Assembly: GCF_900609055.1 (NCBI RefSeq)
Contig: NZ_UXAW01000113.1
Span: forward strand, 1 to 38,207
Source of the DNA: Pseudogemmobacter humi
GTDB taxonomy: Bacteria; Pseudomonadota; Alphaproteobacteria; Rhodobacterales; Rhodobacteraceae
Reading direction: 5' to 3'
Length of the DNA stretch: 38,207 nt
Shown here: one piece after another, positions 7,286 to 15,707 of the stretch
Layout: the number at the start of each line of letters is the position of its first letter
How positions within the stretch are numbered: the first letter of the stretch is position 1
The notes under the pieces: generated by a model
The model's database searches: none
What the model was told of the DNA's origin: nothing
Seen by the model: the letters and a program-made list of their open reading frames with translations, nothing else
Program-made: the position numbers and the translations under genes

Positions 7286-7457
7286 GGACGGCCCCCTTGT
7301 CGCAGCCTTCACAGATGGCACCACCCGGCGCCGTGGCGCGTTCGACCTGCATCCCGGCCCAGAACGACCCGGCGCAGAGCGCAAGCGTGATCAACCGGCG
7401 CACGAGACCGAGGCCCGGCAGACCGGCGACCCCGAACGGGATCGCCAGAAGTTTCAC
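7278..7457 (-). CDS. 59-aa membrane protein between rpsP and rimM
   Basis: A short gene starting with GTG 11 bases after the rpsP stop codon and ending in a TAA that overlaps the rimM start (ATGAGTAA). The product begins [19 protein letters not shown], continues with a basic RR pair and a hydrophobic stretch [17 protein letters not shown], and ends with a small polar domain containing CEGC. This gives one or two membrane spans and a C-terminal Cys pair that could bind metal or form a disulfide. The tight packing on both sides argues that it is translated as part of the rpsP-rimM operon. The function is unknown. Confidence 0.72.
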   Translation of the reverse strand: MKLLAIPFGVAGLPGLGLVRRLITLALCAGSFWAGMQVERATAPGGAICEGCDKGAVHE

Positions 7458-7468
7458 CAGCGAAAAGA

Positions 7469-7822
7469 TTACTCTTCCGCCGGAGCCGCCGAACGGGCGG
7501 CTTTCTTGGCGGCGCGCTCGGCCATCGCCTTGCCCGGGACGGCCGATTTCGGATTGTTGCGGACGGCCTTCTCGCGCGCGCCGGCGGCTTCCAGGAAGCG
7601 GGCGACACGGTCGGTCGGCTGGGCGCCCTGCGAGATCCAGTGCTGGATGCGCTCGATGTTCAGCACGACGCGCTTTTCGTCGTCTTTCGCGAGCAGCGGG
7701 TTGTAGGTGCCCAGCTTCTCGATGAAGCGGCCATCGCGCGGCATGCGCGAATCAGAGGCCACGACCGAGTAGAACGGGCGCTTCTTGGAACCGCCACGGG
7801 CGAGACGGATTTTCATAGCCAT
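7469..7822 (-). CDS. rpsP: 30S ribosomal protein S16
   Basis: A 117-residue small-subunit protein. [38 protein letters not shown] and [20 protein letters not shown] are the standard S16 blocks. The tail of about 35 residues is Ala/Lys-rich, as in other Rhodobacteraceae. The start ATG is preceded by AAGGAG. It follows the chorismate mutase gene after 44 bases and leads into the 59-aa gene and rimM. Confidence 0.97.
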   Translation of the reverse strand: MAMKIRLARGGSKKRPFYSVVASDSRMPRDGRFIEKLGTYNPLLAKDDEKRVVLNIERIQHWISQGAQPTDRVARFLEAAGAREKAVRNNPKSAVPGKAMAERAAKKAARSAAPAEE

Positions 7823-7866
7823 TTTGTATCTCCTTCAGATGGCTGTGAGGCGGACCCGGGGCCCGC

Positions 7867-8160
7867 TCATTTTTGCAGTTTCTCGTGATGCCTGATGACT
7901 TCGGAAATGATGAAGGTCAGGAATTTCTTGGCGAACTCCGGGTCGAGCCGGGCCTCTTCGGCCAGCCGCTCCAGCCGTTCGATCTGCCGCGCCTCGCGCG
8001 CGGGGTCCGAGGGCGGCAGGTCGTGCCCGGCCTTGAGCCGGCCCACGGATTGCGTGTGCTTGAACCGCTCGGCCAGGGTGAAGACGAGGATCGCATCCAG
8101 CCGGTCGATCGACTCGCGGTGTTCCTTCAGCAGTTCGGCGGCGCGGGCGGTGACGTCCAT
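7867..8160 (-). CDS. AroQ-class chorismate mutase
   Basis: A 97-residue all-helical protein of the AroQ family, which converts chorismate to prephenate for Phe and Tyr synthesis. Visible features are the first-helix RxxIDRLDAILVFTLAERF pattern (R for the substrate carboxylate, then D-I/L), the central K-x-x(H)DLPPSDPAREARQIERL block and a final helix FLTFIISEVIRHHEKLQ. The ATG overlaps the stop codon of the acetyltransferase gene (TGATG); a GTG three bases earlier is an alternative. The placement just ahead of rpsP is common in this family of bacteria. Confidence 0.9.
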   Translation of the reverse strand: MDVTARAAELLKEHRESIDRLDAILVFTLAERFKHTQSVGRLKAGHDLPPSDPAREARQIERLERLAEEARLDPEFAKKFLTFIISEVIRHHEKLQK

Positions 8161-8696
8161 CACGGGCTCTCTTTCGCTGCGGGCGGCGCGGCGTGGCGCC
8201 AGAGCGTCACCGGCTTGCCGAAAACCACGGTCTCGGGGCCGGGCATGGCGCCCAGACGGCGCGCGACCGCCTGCGAGCGCGGGTTGTCGCGGGCGATCAG
8301 GCTGATGGCGTCAGTCCAGCCGAGCGCGCCGAACGCATGATCGCGGATGGCGAAACCGGCCTCGGTGGCATAGCCCATGCCCTCATGCTCTGGCGACCAG
8401 AGGTTCCAGGCCAGCTCCGGCCCGGGCCAGCCGGGCGGGTTCAGATGGCCGGCGAGGCCGATGGTCTCGCCGCTGTCGCCAGATGTGACGGCGAACAGGC
8501 CGAAGCCGTTCAGCACCCAATGACCGATGATCCGGGCGAAGCTCCGGAAGGCCTCGGCCTCGTCCACGGGCCCGCCGGTAAAGCCCGAACGCGGGCTCGC
8601 CATGTAAGCGGTGAAGCCGGGCAGATCGCGGGCCTCGGGCGCGCGCAGCACGAGGCGCAGGGTGGTCAGCACGGGGGTGCCCGAGAGCCGGATCAT
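8160..8696 (-). CDS. GNAT acetyltransferase, RimJ/RimL type
   Basis: A 178-residue acetyl-CoA-dependent N-acetyltransferase. It opens with LTTLRLVLRAPEARDLPGF, as RimJ/RimL-like proteins do. The acetyl-CoA loop region is seen as EHEGMGYATEAGFAIRDHAFGALG (about 103-126), followed by ISLIARDNPRSQAVARRLG (about 132-150), the typical final strand-helix. The substrate may be a ribosomal protein N-terminus or a small molecule; nothing in the sequence settles it. It is coupled to chorismate mutase through overlapping stop and start codons. Confidence 0.88.
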   Translation of the reverse strand: MIRLSGTPVLTTLRLVLRAPEARDLPGFTAYMASPRSGFTGGPVDEAEAFRSFARIIGHWVLNGFGLFAVTSGDSGETIGLAGHLNPPGWPGPELAWNLWSPEHEGMGYATEAGFAIRDHAFGALGWTDAISLIARDNPRSQAVARRLGAMPGPETVVFGKPVTLWRHAAPPAAKESP

Positions 8697-8888
8697 GCCG
8701 CGGCCCTCAGATCGTGCCGGATCGCCACATCGCCCGGGTCGATCCCCGGCCGAGTGGCGTCGGACGCCCGGATCCCCGAGGTCTGGCCGCAGGACTGCAG
8801 CCCGCCTGTCGACCGGCAGCGGCCAGAGGCGTGAAAAGCCGTGCGATGTCCAAAATCAAACATTTTCGGCATGCGCAGCCGCAAAGCC

Positions 8889-8905
8889 CCGGCCCCAGGG
8901 ACCGG
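8889..8905 (-). terminator. Hairpin downstream of ffh
   Basis: In the 244-base gap between ffh and the acetyltransferase, a stem of CCGGTCCC with GGGGCCGG (one G-T pair) lies about 35 bases after the ffh stop codon, followed by GGCTTTGC. It could end ffh transcription. The rest of the gap holds only a frame of doubtful value (8693-8944) that overlaps the next start by ATGA. Confidence 0.3.
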
Positions 8906-8940
8906 CGCTTGCGAAAATGCGACATTTGCCGAAAGCAGGG

Positions 8941-10461
8941 TCATTTCTTGCGCATCATCCCCGACAGGCCCGCAGGCAGGGTGACGCCGCGCGGCATCCC
9001 CGGGATCGCGCCGCCGCCGAGGCCCGGCAGGCCGCCCATTCCCCCCGCGCCCTGCTGCATCCCCTTCGCCATCTCGGCCAGTTGTTCGGGCGACATTTTC
9101 GACGGGTCGGGCATCCCGGCCTTGCCGGTGAACTGGCGGATGATGTTCTTCATCATCCCGCCCTTGCCCATCTTCTTCATCATATCGGCCATCTGCTTGT
9201 GCTGTTTCAGCAGCCGGTTCAGATCCTGAACCTCAAGCCCCGCCCCCGCCGCGATCCGCTTCTTGCGGCTGGCCTGAAGCATGTCGGGATTGGCGCGTTC
9301 GCGTTTGGTCATCGAATGGATCAGCGCGATCTGCCGCCGCAGCATGGAATCGTCGATCCCGGCCTCGGCCGCCGCAGCCTGGTGTTTCGCCATGCCCGGC
9401 AGCATGCCCATCAGCCCCTGCATGCCGCCCATCTTGAGCATCTGCTCAAGCTGCATGCGCAGGTCGTTCATGTTGAACATGCCCTTGGCGAAACGCTTCG
9501 CCATGCGCTCGGCCTGTTCGGCCTCGAAGGTCTCCTGCGCCTTCTCGACCAGCGCCACGATGTCGCCCATGCCGAGGATGCGGCCGGCGACGCGCTCGGC
9601 ATCGAAAGTCTCGATGGCGTCCATCTTCTCGCCGAGGCCGACGAAACGGATCGGCTTGCCGGTGACGGCGCGCATCGAAAGCGCCGCGCCGCCGCGGCCG
9701 TCGCCGTCCATCCGGGTCAGCACCACGCCCGAAATGCCGACCTTGCCGTCGAATTCGCTGGCGACATTCACCGCGTCCTGGCCGGTCAGGCCGTCAACCA
9801 CCAGCAGCACCTCGCGGGGCTGGGCGATGTCGCGGACCGACTGCACCTCGTCCATCAGCACTTCGTCGATGTGCAGACGGCCGGCGGTGTCGAGGAACAG
9901 CACGTCATAGCCGCCAAGGCTGGCCTGGGTCTTGGCGCGTTTCGCGATCTGCACCGCGGATTCGCCCTTGACGATGGGCAGGGTGTCGACGCCGATCTGG
10001 CCGCCGAGGATCGCAAGCTGCTCCATCGCCGCCGGGCGGTTGGTGTCGAGCGACGCCATCAGCACCCGCTTGCCCGCGCGATCCTTCAGCCGCTTCGCCA
10101 GTTTCGCGGTGGTGGTGGTCTTGCCCGAGCCCTGAAGCCCGACCATCAGAATCGTCGCGGGCGGGTTGTCGATCTTCAGCGCATCCGCCTGCCCGTCGCC
10201 CTGAAGCACCCGCACCAGTTCGTCATGGACGAATTTCACCACCATCTGGCCGGGGGTGATGGATTTCGTCACCGCCGAGCCGGTGGCCTTTTCCTGCACC
10301 CGCTTGATGAAATCGCGCGCGACCGGCAGCGAGACATCGGCCTCCAGCAGCGCGACCCGCACCTCGCGCAGCGCGGTGAGAACGTCGGCCTCGGTCAGCG
10401 CGCCCTGTTTCGTCAGGCGATCGAAAACGCCGCCAAGGCGTTCTGACAGGCTTTCAAACAT
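8941..10461 (-). CDS. ffh: Signal recognition particle GTPase Ffh
   Basis: The 506-residue SRP54 protein binds 4.5S RNA and signal sequences and delivers ribosomes to the membrane receptor FtsY. The N domain starts MFESLSERLGGVFDRL. The G domain has GLQGSGKTTTTAKLA (G1, from residue 108), LDTNRPAA, DTAGR(L), and GGAALS. The M domain is methionine-rich, with several GGM and MMKKMGKGGMMK stretches and a Gly/Pro/Met tail. The start was placed at the ATG at 10461 because the conserved N domain begins there and the promoter lies in the upstream extension. Confidence 0.97.
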   Translation of the reverse strand: MFESLSERLGGVFDRLTKQGALTEADVLTALREVRVALLEADVSLPVARDFIKRVQEKATGSAVTKSITPGQMVVKFVHDELVRVLQGDGQADALKIDNPPATILMVGLQGSGKTTTTAKLAKRLKDRAGKRVLMASLDTNRPAAMEQLAILGGQIGVDTLPIVKGESAVQIAKRAKTQASLGGYDVLFLDTAGRLHIDEVLMDEVQSVRDIAQPREVLLVVDGLTGQDAVNVASEFDGKVGISGVVLTRMDGDGRGGAALSMRAVTGKPIRFVGLGEKMDAIETFDAERVAGRILGMGDIVALVEKAQETFEAEQAERMAKRFAKGMFNMNDLRMQLEQMLKMGGMQGLMGMLPGMAKHQAAAAEAGIDDSMLRRQIALIHSMTKRERANPDMLQASRKKRIAAGAGLEVQDLNRLLKQHKQMADMMKKMGKGGMMKNIIRQFTGKAGMPDPSKMSPEQLAEMAKGMQQGAGGMGGLPGLGGGAIPGMPRGVTLPAGLSGMMRKK

Positions 10462-10633
10462 CGGCGACACTCCTGTTCGGCGGTCGGGCGGTGGACGGAT
10501 CCGCCCCGATGTGGGGCGGCGGCGGGGGCGGGCAAAGCCGGGCGGCACCCGTGGGCGCGAACGCGCTGACGGATGGCGATCCCGGGCCACGCCCAAGGGA
10601 CCGGAAGCCTGTGCCTCCGGGGAATTGATCCGG

Positions 10634-10662
10634 GCGATACGCCTCTCGCCCGCGGGAGTCAA
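10634..10662 (-). promoter_or_regulatory. Predicted sigma-70 promoter of ffh
   Basis: TTGACT (10662-10657), a 17-base spacer and TATCGC (10639-10634) on the minus strand, about 170 bases before the ffh start codon. The -35 box is strong and the -10 box is partial. Confidence 0.45.
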
Positions 10663-10690
10663 GGAAAACGGCGCGTCCCGCCCGCGCGAC

Positions 10691-10760
10691 GCCGGAGTTT
10701 TGAAAAACTCCGGCCCGGAGCCTTTGAAGGCTCCGGCACGATTTCTTCAAAGAAATCGTG
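10691..10760. repeat. Three contiguous perfect hairpins
   Basis: Three perfect inverted repeats abut without a gap: 10691-10714 (11-base arms GCCGGAGTTTT/AAAACTCCGGC), 10715-10736 (10-base arms CCGGAGCCTT/AAGGCTCCGG) and 10737-10760 (11-base arms CACGATTTCTT/AAGAAATCGTG). Each has a two-base centre. The third ends next to the stop codon of the hydrolase gene, which is transcribed towards them. They may be a multi-hairpin terminator or RNA-stabilising structure that separates this gene from the ffh promoter. Confidence 0.85.
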
Positions 10761-12422
10761 TCAGATCCCCTCCGCCGCGAAGATCTCTTCCAGCGCCCGC
10801 AGCCGCCCGGCCTCCCATTCGGTGCCCAGCACCTCATTCCAGGCCGCGAGATAGTCGCGCGCGGCATAGACATGGCCGTGGCCGGGCGGCGTGCTGGTCG
10901 CGGTCATCATATCGAATCCGAGTTGCAGGAAGGTGATCACCGGCCACCAGCGCAAAGATGGCGTCACATCCGGCCCGCGCGGGCTTTTCAGCCAGTCGGG
11001 CGCGCGCCAGAGCACGCCGGTGTTGAAAAAGGCGATCGGGTCCGAGGGATATTCCAGGAAGACCATCCGCATCGGCCCCCAGGGCGCATAGTCGCGGCCC
11101 GTCTGCGGCTCTTGCGTCATCACCCGGATCGCCGCCCCGTCGCGGTAGCGCGGCGCCCAGGCCGGGCTGTCCGCTCTGCGCCCCGCCCGCAACTGCTGCC
11201 AGCCGCGCATGGCGAAGGGCGGCCCGACCCAGAGCGCGCCCTGCGGCGGGTCCGACAGCAGATCGGGCCAGCTGATCGGCAATTCGCCGTTCCGCGCCCC
11301 CAGCGACAGGCCGAAGAGATAGAGCTTCGGCCGCGTCTCCGGCGGCAGGCTACGCCAGTGGCCATGGATCTCGCGAAAGACCGCCGTCGCGGTCTCGGCG
11401 CCGTATTCCGGCTGCAAAAACAGCGACATCCAGCTTGGCAGGTAGGAATATTGCACCGCCACCACCGCAACGTCGCCCCCCGTAAGATGGTCGAGCGGGC
11501 GCATCCCGGCCGGGTCCATCCAGCCGGTGCCGGTGGGCGTGGCGATCACCAGGGTGCCGCGCTCGAAAGCGCCCACCCGCAAGGCCTCGGCCAGCGCCAG
11601 CCGCGCGCGGCTTTCGGCATCGTGGGCGTTGTTCAGCCCGACATAGATGCGCAAAGGCTCCTGCGCCGCGCCGCCGCTCAGCCGCCCGATCCCGTCGGCC
11701 GCAGGCGGGTCGAGCACCCATTGCCGCCCCGCCGCCCCCAGCCCCTCCCAACTGGCGAGCGAGGCCGGGCTGCCGGATTTCAGCGGATCGCCGGGCGGCG
11801 CCTGCTCGGGGGGGATCAGCGCGTCCAGCGCCGCATAGGTCTCGTCCAGCGTGGCCAGCACCCGGCCCAGCACCATGTCGTTGCCCACCGCCCAGAACAG
11901 GGACAGCGCCGCCACGATGCCGATCAGCCTGGCCAGTCTGCGCGGCACGAAAGCCTCAAGCTGCGCCGCGATCACCCGCCAGAGCCTGCGAAACAGCCGC
12001 CCCGCCAGCACCAGCAGCGCCGCCAGCACCGAGGCCACGCCAAGGATCGTCAGCGGGCGGGCGCTTTCCACCGGGGGGATGCCCATCACCGCATGGATGT
12101 CGTTCTGCCAGCCGGTCACGCTCAAAAGCGACCAGAGCAGCGCGGGCAGCGCGACGATCAGCGCCAGCAGCATATAGCGCCGCAGCCGGCCGGGGCTGGC
12201 GGGCGCGGGCTCGAACACCCAATGCCAGAGCGCGACCAGAGCCCAGCCGATCAGATAGCCGGTGGCGAAGCACAGCCCGCCCAGCACCCCCTGCACCAGT
12301 CCCGCCCGCGGAATCAGCGAAGGCGTCAGCGAGGCCGCGAAGAACAACGCGCCAAGCGCCAGCCCCGCCGCCGAGGGCCTGCCGGTCAGCCGATGATCCT
12401 GCGACGCGCGCCAGCGAAACAT
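10761..12422 (-). CDS. Membrane-anchored alpha/beta hydrolase (Abhydrolase_9 type)
   Basis: A 553-residue protein with a hydrophobic N-terminal third containing several membrane spans (for example LALGALFFAASLTPSLIP, YMLLALIVALPALLWSLL, ILGVASVLAALLVLAG and LIGIVAALSLFWAVG). A C-terminal catalytic domain follows with the nucleophile elbow GLSLG (Ser about 373). The blocks RIYVGLNNA, GTGWMDPA, YSYLPSWMSLF and FLEYPSDPIAFF match the family described as alpha/beta-hydrolase with its own N-terminal membrane domain (PF15420/PF10081). The substrate is unknown; a membrane esterase or lipase role is inference. The start at the ATG at 12422 gives a positively charged N-terminus before the first span. 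The gene is divergent from lysR. Confidence 0.85.
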   Translation of the reverse strand: MFRWRASQDHRLTGRPSAAGLALGALFFAASLTPSLIPRAGLVQGVLGGLCFATGYLIGWALVALWHWVFEPAPASPGRLRRYMLLALIVALPALLWSLLSVTGWQNDIHAVMGIPPVESARPLTILGVASVLAALLVLAGRLFRRLWRVIAAQLEAFVPRRLARLIGIVAALSLFWAVGNDMVLGRVLATLDETYAALDALIPPEQAPPGDPLKSGSPASLASWEGLGAAGRQWVLDPPAADGIGRLSGGAAQEPLRIYVGLNNAHDAESRARLALAEALRVGAFERGTLVIATPTGTGWMDPAGMRPLDHLTGGDVAVVAVQYSYLPSWMSLFLQPEYGAETATAVFREIHGHWRSLPPETRPKLYLFGLSLGARNGELPISWPDLLSDPPQGALWVGPPFAMRGWQQLRAGRRADSPAWAPRYRDGAAIRVMTQEPQTGRDYAPWGPMRMVFLEYPSDPIAFFNTGVLWRAPDWLKSPRGPDVTPSLRWWPVITFLQLGFDMMTATSTPPGHGHVYAARDYLAAWNEVLGTEWEAGRLRALEEIFAAEGI

Positions 12423-12561
12423 GAAAACCTGTCTTACCCTTTGCCGTCCGGCAGCTTTCTCCGCCCCGACCGCCCGCGTCAAGGCGCGGCGGGGGCGCGG
12501 AGGACGCAGCGGGGGCACATCCCGCCCCGCCCCCTTGCGCATGCACCGAATCCGTTCTTAC

Positions 12562-12579
12562 CTGTGCGCATCTGCACAG
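12562..12579. promoter_or_regulatory. Candidate LysR operator
   Basis: A perfect inverted repeat, arms CTGTGC and GCACAG separated by six bases, 12 bases before the lysR start codon. It fits the T-N11-A pattern of LysR-family sites and could mediate autoregulation. Confidence 0.45.
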
Positions 12580-12591
12580 AGGGAAGGCCGC

Positions 12592-13479
12592 ATGGACAAC
12601 TGGGACGAGATCCGCACCGCCTATCAGGTCGCACGCCTCGGCACGGTCTCGGGCGCGGCCGAGGTTCTGGGCGTCCATCACGCCACGGTGATCCGCCATA
12701 TCGACGCGCTGGAAAAGCGGCTCGGCACCCGGCTGTTCCAGCGCCACGCCCGCGGCTACACGCCGACCGAAGCCGGGCGCGATCTTCTGACCGTGGCGCA
12801 GACCACCGAAGAGCAGTTCGCCCAGCTTTCCTCGCGCATCAAGGGCCATGGCGAGACCGTGCAGGGCGAGTTCATCATCACCTCGGTCGCGGGGCTTGCC
12901 GGGCTGCTGGTGCCGGTGCTGGCGGAATTCCAGCGCCTGCATCCGGCGGTGATCGTGCGGCTGATGACCGATATGCGGATCTTCCGGCTGGACTACGGCG
13001 AGGCCCATGTGGCGATCCGCGCCGGGGCCGCGCCGGAAGAGCCCGACAATGTGGTCCAGCCGCTGATCCGCATCCGCTACGGGCTTTACGCCTCGAAAAC
13101 CTATGTCGAGGCGCATGGCAAACCCGCATCGGAACACGATTTCGCCGGGCATCGTTTCGTCACCGCCGAGCAGGAAGGCAGCCGCGCCGCCTTCTTCCGC
13201 TGGCTGCGCGAGCGCGTCGCGCCCGAGCAACTGGTGTTCCGCTCGACCGAGCCCGCGGCCTGGGACGCGGCGCTGCATCAGGGCTCGGGGATCGGTTTCC
13301 GCCCCGCCTGGGAGGCCGCGGCACAGCCCGATCTGGTTGAGGTTCTGGCGCCGCGCCCGGAATGGGATTCGCCCTTGTGGATCGTGACCCATGTCGATCT
13401 GCACCGCACCCGCAAGGTGCAGGCCTTCGTCTCGCTGCTGAAGGAATCGGCGAAATCCTGGCCGCAATGCGCAATCTGA
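12592..13479 (+). CDS. LysR-family transcriptional regulator
   Basis: A 295-residue regulator. The N-terminal helix-turn-helix spans about residues 4-60 (AYQVARLGTVSGAAEVLGVHHATVIRHIDALEKRLGTRLF) and is followed by the linker helix and a periplasmic-binding-protein-like effector domain. The ATG at 12592 was chosen because the family begins immediately there and it has GAGGGAAG upstream; longer frames would lack homology. The inducer is unknown. A DMT exporter gene follows after only seven bases, so the regulator and exporter are probably one operon. Confidence 0.92.
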   Translation: MDNWDEIRTAYQVARLGTVSGAAEVLGVHHATVIRHIDALEKRLGTRLFQRHARGYTPTEAGRDLLTVAQTTEEQFAQLSSRIKGHGETVQGEFIITSVAGLAGLLVPVLAEFQRLHPAVIVRLMTDMRIFRLDYGEAHVAIRAGAAPEEPDNVVQPLIRIRYGLYASKTYVEAHGKPASEHDFAGHRFVTAEQEGSRAAFFRWLRERVAPEQLVFRSTEPAAWDAALHQGSGIGFRPAWEAAAQPDLVEVLAPRPEWDSPLWIVTHVDLHRTRKVQAFVSLLKESAKSWPQCAI

Positions 13480-13486
13480 GCGCGCC

Positions 13487-14395
13487 ATGATGACCCGCGA
13501 CCAATGGCACGGCCATCTGGCGATGCTGGTGTTTTCCCTGCTGGTCGCCGGATCGTTCTCGCTGGGCGCGAGGGCGGCGCCGCTGATCGCCCCCGAGGCG
13601 ATCACCGCGCTGCGTTTCCTCCTGGCGGCGCTGCTTCTGACGGTGGCGGCGCGCGCGGGCGGCGGCCTGCGGCGGCGCGATTTCCGTGCGCCTTGGCGGT
13701 ATCTGGTGCTCGGGCTCGCAATGGCCATCTATTTCGTGCTGATGTTCGAGGGGCTCAAGACCGCCAGCGCCGTCTCGACCGCCGCGGTCTTCACCATGAC
13801 CCCGCTGATCGCCGCCGGTTTCGGCTGGCTGCTGATGCGCCAGCATCTGACGCCGCGGATGGCGCTGGCGCTGGCCACGGGCGCCTTCGGGGCGCTCTGG
13901 GTGATCTTCCGCGGCGATATGGGCGGGCTGATCCGGCTGGAGATCGGGCGGGGCGAGGCGATCTATTTCCTCGGCTGCGTCTCGCATGCGCTTTACACCG
14001 CGCTGGTGCCGCGGCTGAACCGGGGCGAGAGCGCGCTGACCTTCACCGCAGGCACGATGATCGCGGGGAGTGCGCTGCTCGCGGTCTGGGGCGCGCCCGC
14101 GCTGATCGCGCTGGACTGGGGGGCGGTGCCGGGGATCGTCTGGATCACCCTGGCCTATATTTCGGTGGCGGCGACGGCTGTCTCGACCGCCTTCGTGCAA
14201 TTCGCAGCGCTGCGGCTGCCGGCATCCGGGGTGATGGCCTATACCTATCTGGTGCCGGGCTGGGTGATCTTGTGGGAACTGGCGCTCGGGGGCGCCGCCC
14301 CGCCCCCGGTGGTGGCGTTCGGCGTGGCGCTGACCGCGGTCGCGCTGGTCCTCTTGCTGAAAAACCAACCCGCAAGGACAGGGTCTGCCGAGTGA
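13487..14395 (+). CDS. EamA/DMT-superfamily transporter
   Basis: A 302-residue inner-membrane transporter with ten predicted spans arranged as two EamA repeats (about residues 10-140 and 155-290). The first repeat has ITALRFLLAALLL and TAAVFTMTPLIAAGFGWLLM; the second has AATAVSTAFVQFAALRLPASGVMAYTYLVPGW. Members usually export amino acids or metabolites. It directly follows lysR and may be its target. A second ATG three bases downstream is equally possible as the start. Confidence 0.9.
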   Translation: MMTRDQWHGHLAMLVFSLLVAGSFSLGARAAPLIAPEAITALRFLLAALLLTVAARAGGGLRRRDFRAPWRYLVLGLAMAIYFVLMFEGLKTASAVSTAAVFTMTPLIAAGFGWLLMRQHLTPRMALALATGAFGALWVIFRGDMGGLIRLEIGRGEAIYFLGCVSHALYTALVPRLNRGESALTFTAGTMIAGSALLAVWGAPALIALDWGAVPGIVWITLAYISVAATAVSTAFVQFAALRLPASGVMAYTYLVPGWVILWELALGGAAPPPVVAFGVALTAVALVLLLKNQPARTGSAE

Positions 14396-14698
14396 ATTGT
14401 TTTATTTCATAAAATTTTATAGTCCCGGACGGAGTTACCCCGGGGCCCCACCGGGAGGCCGGGAAAGCCGGGCGGGCAGCGACCCTGAATTCTGCCTTGT
14501 TGACCCCATATCATCACCGCGACCCGAAACAGTCGCTTTGTCCTCCCCCTTCCCGGCCTCCGGCGCGGCGCTGACCGGCGTATCGGCCGCCGGGCGGGGC
14601 CTGAGGGGCGGGCCATGCCCTCGCCCCTTCCCTTCCCCGGGCTTTCACTGTAAGGCGCTTGGGTTCCAGCCAAAGCCCGAAAGACCCGGAGTCCGCCC
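14396..14698 (+). other. Intergenic region with AT-rich palindrome upstream of suhB
   Basis: 303 bases without a gene. At the left end, immediately after the transporter stop, is an AT-rich patch unusual for this genome, with a perfect 12-base palindrome ATAAAATTTTAT (14409-14420); TTGTTT (14397) and TATAGT (14418) could form a weak promoter with a short 15-base spacer. The rest is GC-rich with no frame or strong hairpin that I can support. A GGAG sequence precedes the next gene. Confidence 0.4.
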
Positions 14699-15487
14699 AT
14701 GCAGGGAAGCGCCAACCTGAACCTGATGATCAAGGCCGCGCGCAAGGCCGCGCGCTCGCTGATCAAGGACTTCCGCGAGGTTGAGAACCTCCAGGTCTCG
14801 GCCAAGGGCCCCGGCGATTTCGTCACCAAAGCCGATCAGGAGGCCGAGCGCATCATCAAGGAGGATCTCCTCGGCGCGCGCCCGACCTATGGCTGGCTGG
14901 GCGAGGAAACCGGCGCGCGCGCGGGCGAGGATCCGACCCGGCGCTGGATCGTCGATCCGCTCGACGGCACCACCAACTTCCTGCACGGCATTCCGCACTG
15001 GTCGGTCTCGATCGCGCTGGAACACAAGGGCGAGATCGTCTCGGCGGTGGTCTATGATGCGCCCAAGGACGAGATGTTCTATGCCGAGAAGGGCGCGGGC
15101 TGCTGGCTGAACGACAACCGCCGCCTTCGGGTCTCGGGCCGGCGCCATCTGCATGAATCCCTGTTCTGCACCGGCGTGCCGTTCGGCGCGCAGAAGACGC
15201 TGCCGGCCACGCTGAAGGATCTGTCCCTGATGATGCCGGGCAGCGCCGGGATGCGGCGCTCGGGCTCGGCGGCGCTGGATCTGGCCTGGGTGGCGGCAGG
15301 CCGCTACGAGGGATTCTGGCAGCGCGAGCTGAAAGCCTGGGACATGGCGGCGGGGATGCTGCTGATCAAAGAGGCCGGCGGCATGGTCGAGGGCATCCGC
15401 GAGGGCCAGGACCCGCTGGAAAGCGGCTCGATCCTTGCCGCGAACGATCAGATCTTCGGACAACTGACGAAGATGATGCGCGGCTGA
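14699..15487 (+). CDS. suhB: Inositol monophosphatase family protein (SuhB-like)
   Basis: A 262-residue Mg2+-dependent phosphatase of the IMPase fold. The metal ligands are visible in GWLGEETG (Glu about 69-70), WIVDPLDGTTNF (Asp 86 and 89, residues 83-94) and LKAWDMAAG (Asp about 217). KGPGDFVTKAD near residue 36-46 is the mobile loop. The E. coli relative SuhB also acts in rRNA transcription antitermination, so the true role may be either phosphatase or RNA-polymerase partner. The gene is monocistronic, with a strong hairpin right after the stop. Confidence 0.92.
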   Translation: MQGSANLNLMIKAARKAARSLIKDFREVENLQVSAKGPGDFVTKADQEAERIIKEDLLGARPTYGWLGEETGARAGEDPTRRWIVDPLDGTTNFLHGIPHWSVSIALEHKGEIVSAVVYDAPKDEMFYAEKGAGCWLNDNRRLRVSGRRHLHESLFCTGVPFGAQKTLPATLKDLSLMMPGSAGMRRSGSAALDLAWVAAGRYEGFWQRELKAWDMAAGMLLIKEAGGMVEGIREGQDPLESGSILAANDQIFGQLTKMMRG

Positions 15488-15523
15488 GCCGCCACTGATC
15501 CGGCCCGGCCCGGGAGTGGCGGC
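15488..15523 (+). terminator. Hairpin terminator after suhB
   Basis: A perfect nine-pair stem (arms GCCGCCACT and AGTGGCGGC, with an 18-base GC-rich loop that can pair further) starts on the base after the suhB stop codon. No T-run follows. The next 180 bases up to the rhomboid stop codon contain nothing I can call. Confidence 0.45.
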
Positions 15524-15707
15524 GGAAAGGTCACCGCTTTCGGCGCCCGCCTTGCGAAATTTCATGCCGGCGGCTCATCCGGTGTTTCCTCTGCGGCCAT
15601 GTCGGCTCAGGGGTGGTCTTTCACACGGTGCCCCCTGGCGGAACGCTTGCGGGTGATCCGCCGCGCCGCAATCCGGGGGGCCATGGTGCGACGCCTGGAA
15701 GGCCGCG

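Noticed and set aside
8693-8944. 83-codon minus-strand frame between ffh and the acetyltransferase, overlapping the latter by ATGA
   Set aside because: The overlap is suggestive, but the product resembles no protein, has no ribosome-binding site and begins inside the ffh end. It remains doubtful.
10462-10662. N-terminal extension of ffh by 67 residues
   Set aside because: The extension has no homology to SRP54 and contains the predicted promoter; the ATG at 10461 gives the standard N domain.
10691-10760. Three adjacent palindromes as a CRISPR array
   Set aside because: The units differ in sequence and there are no spacers.
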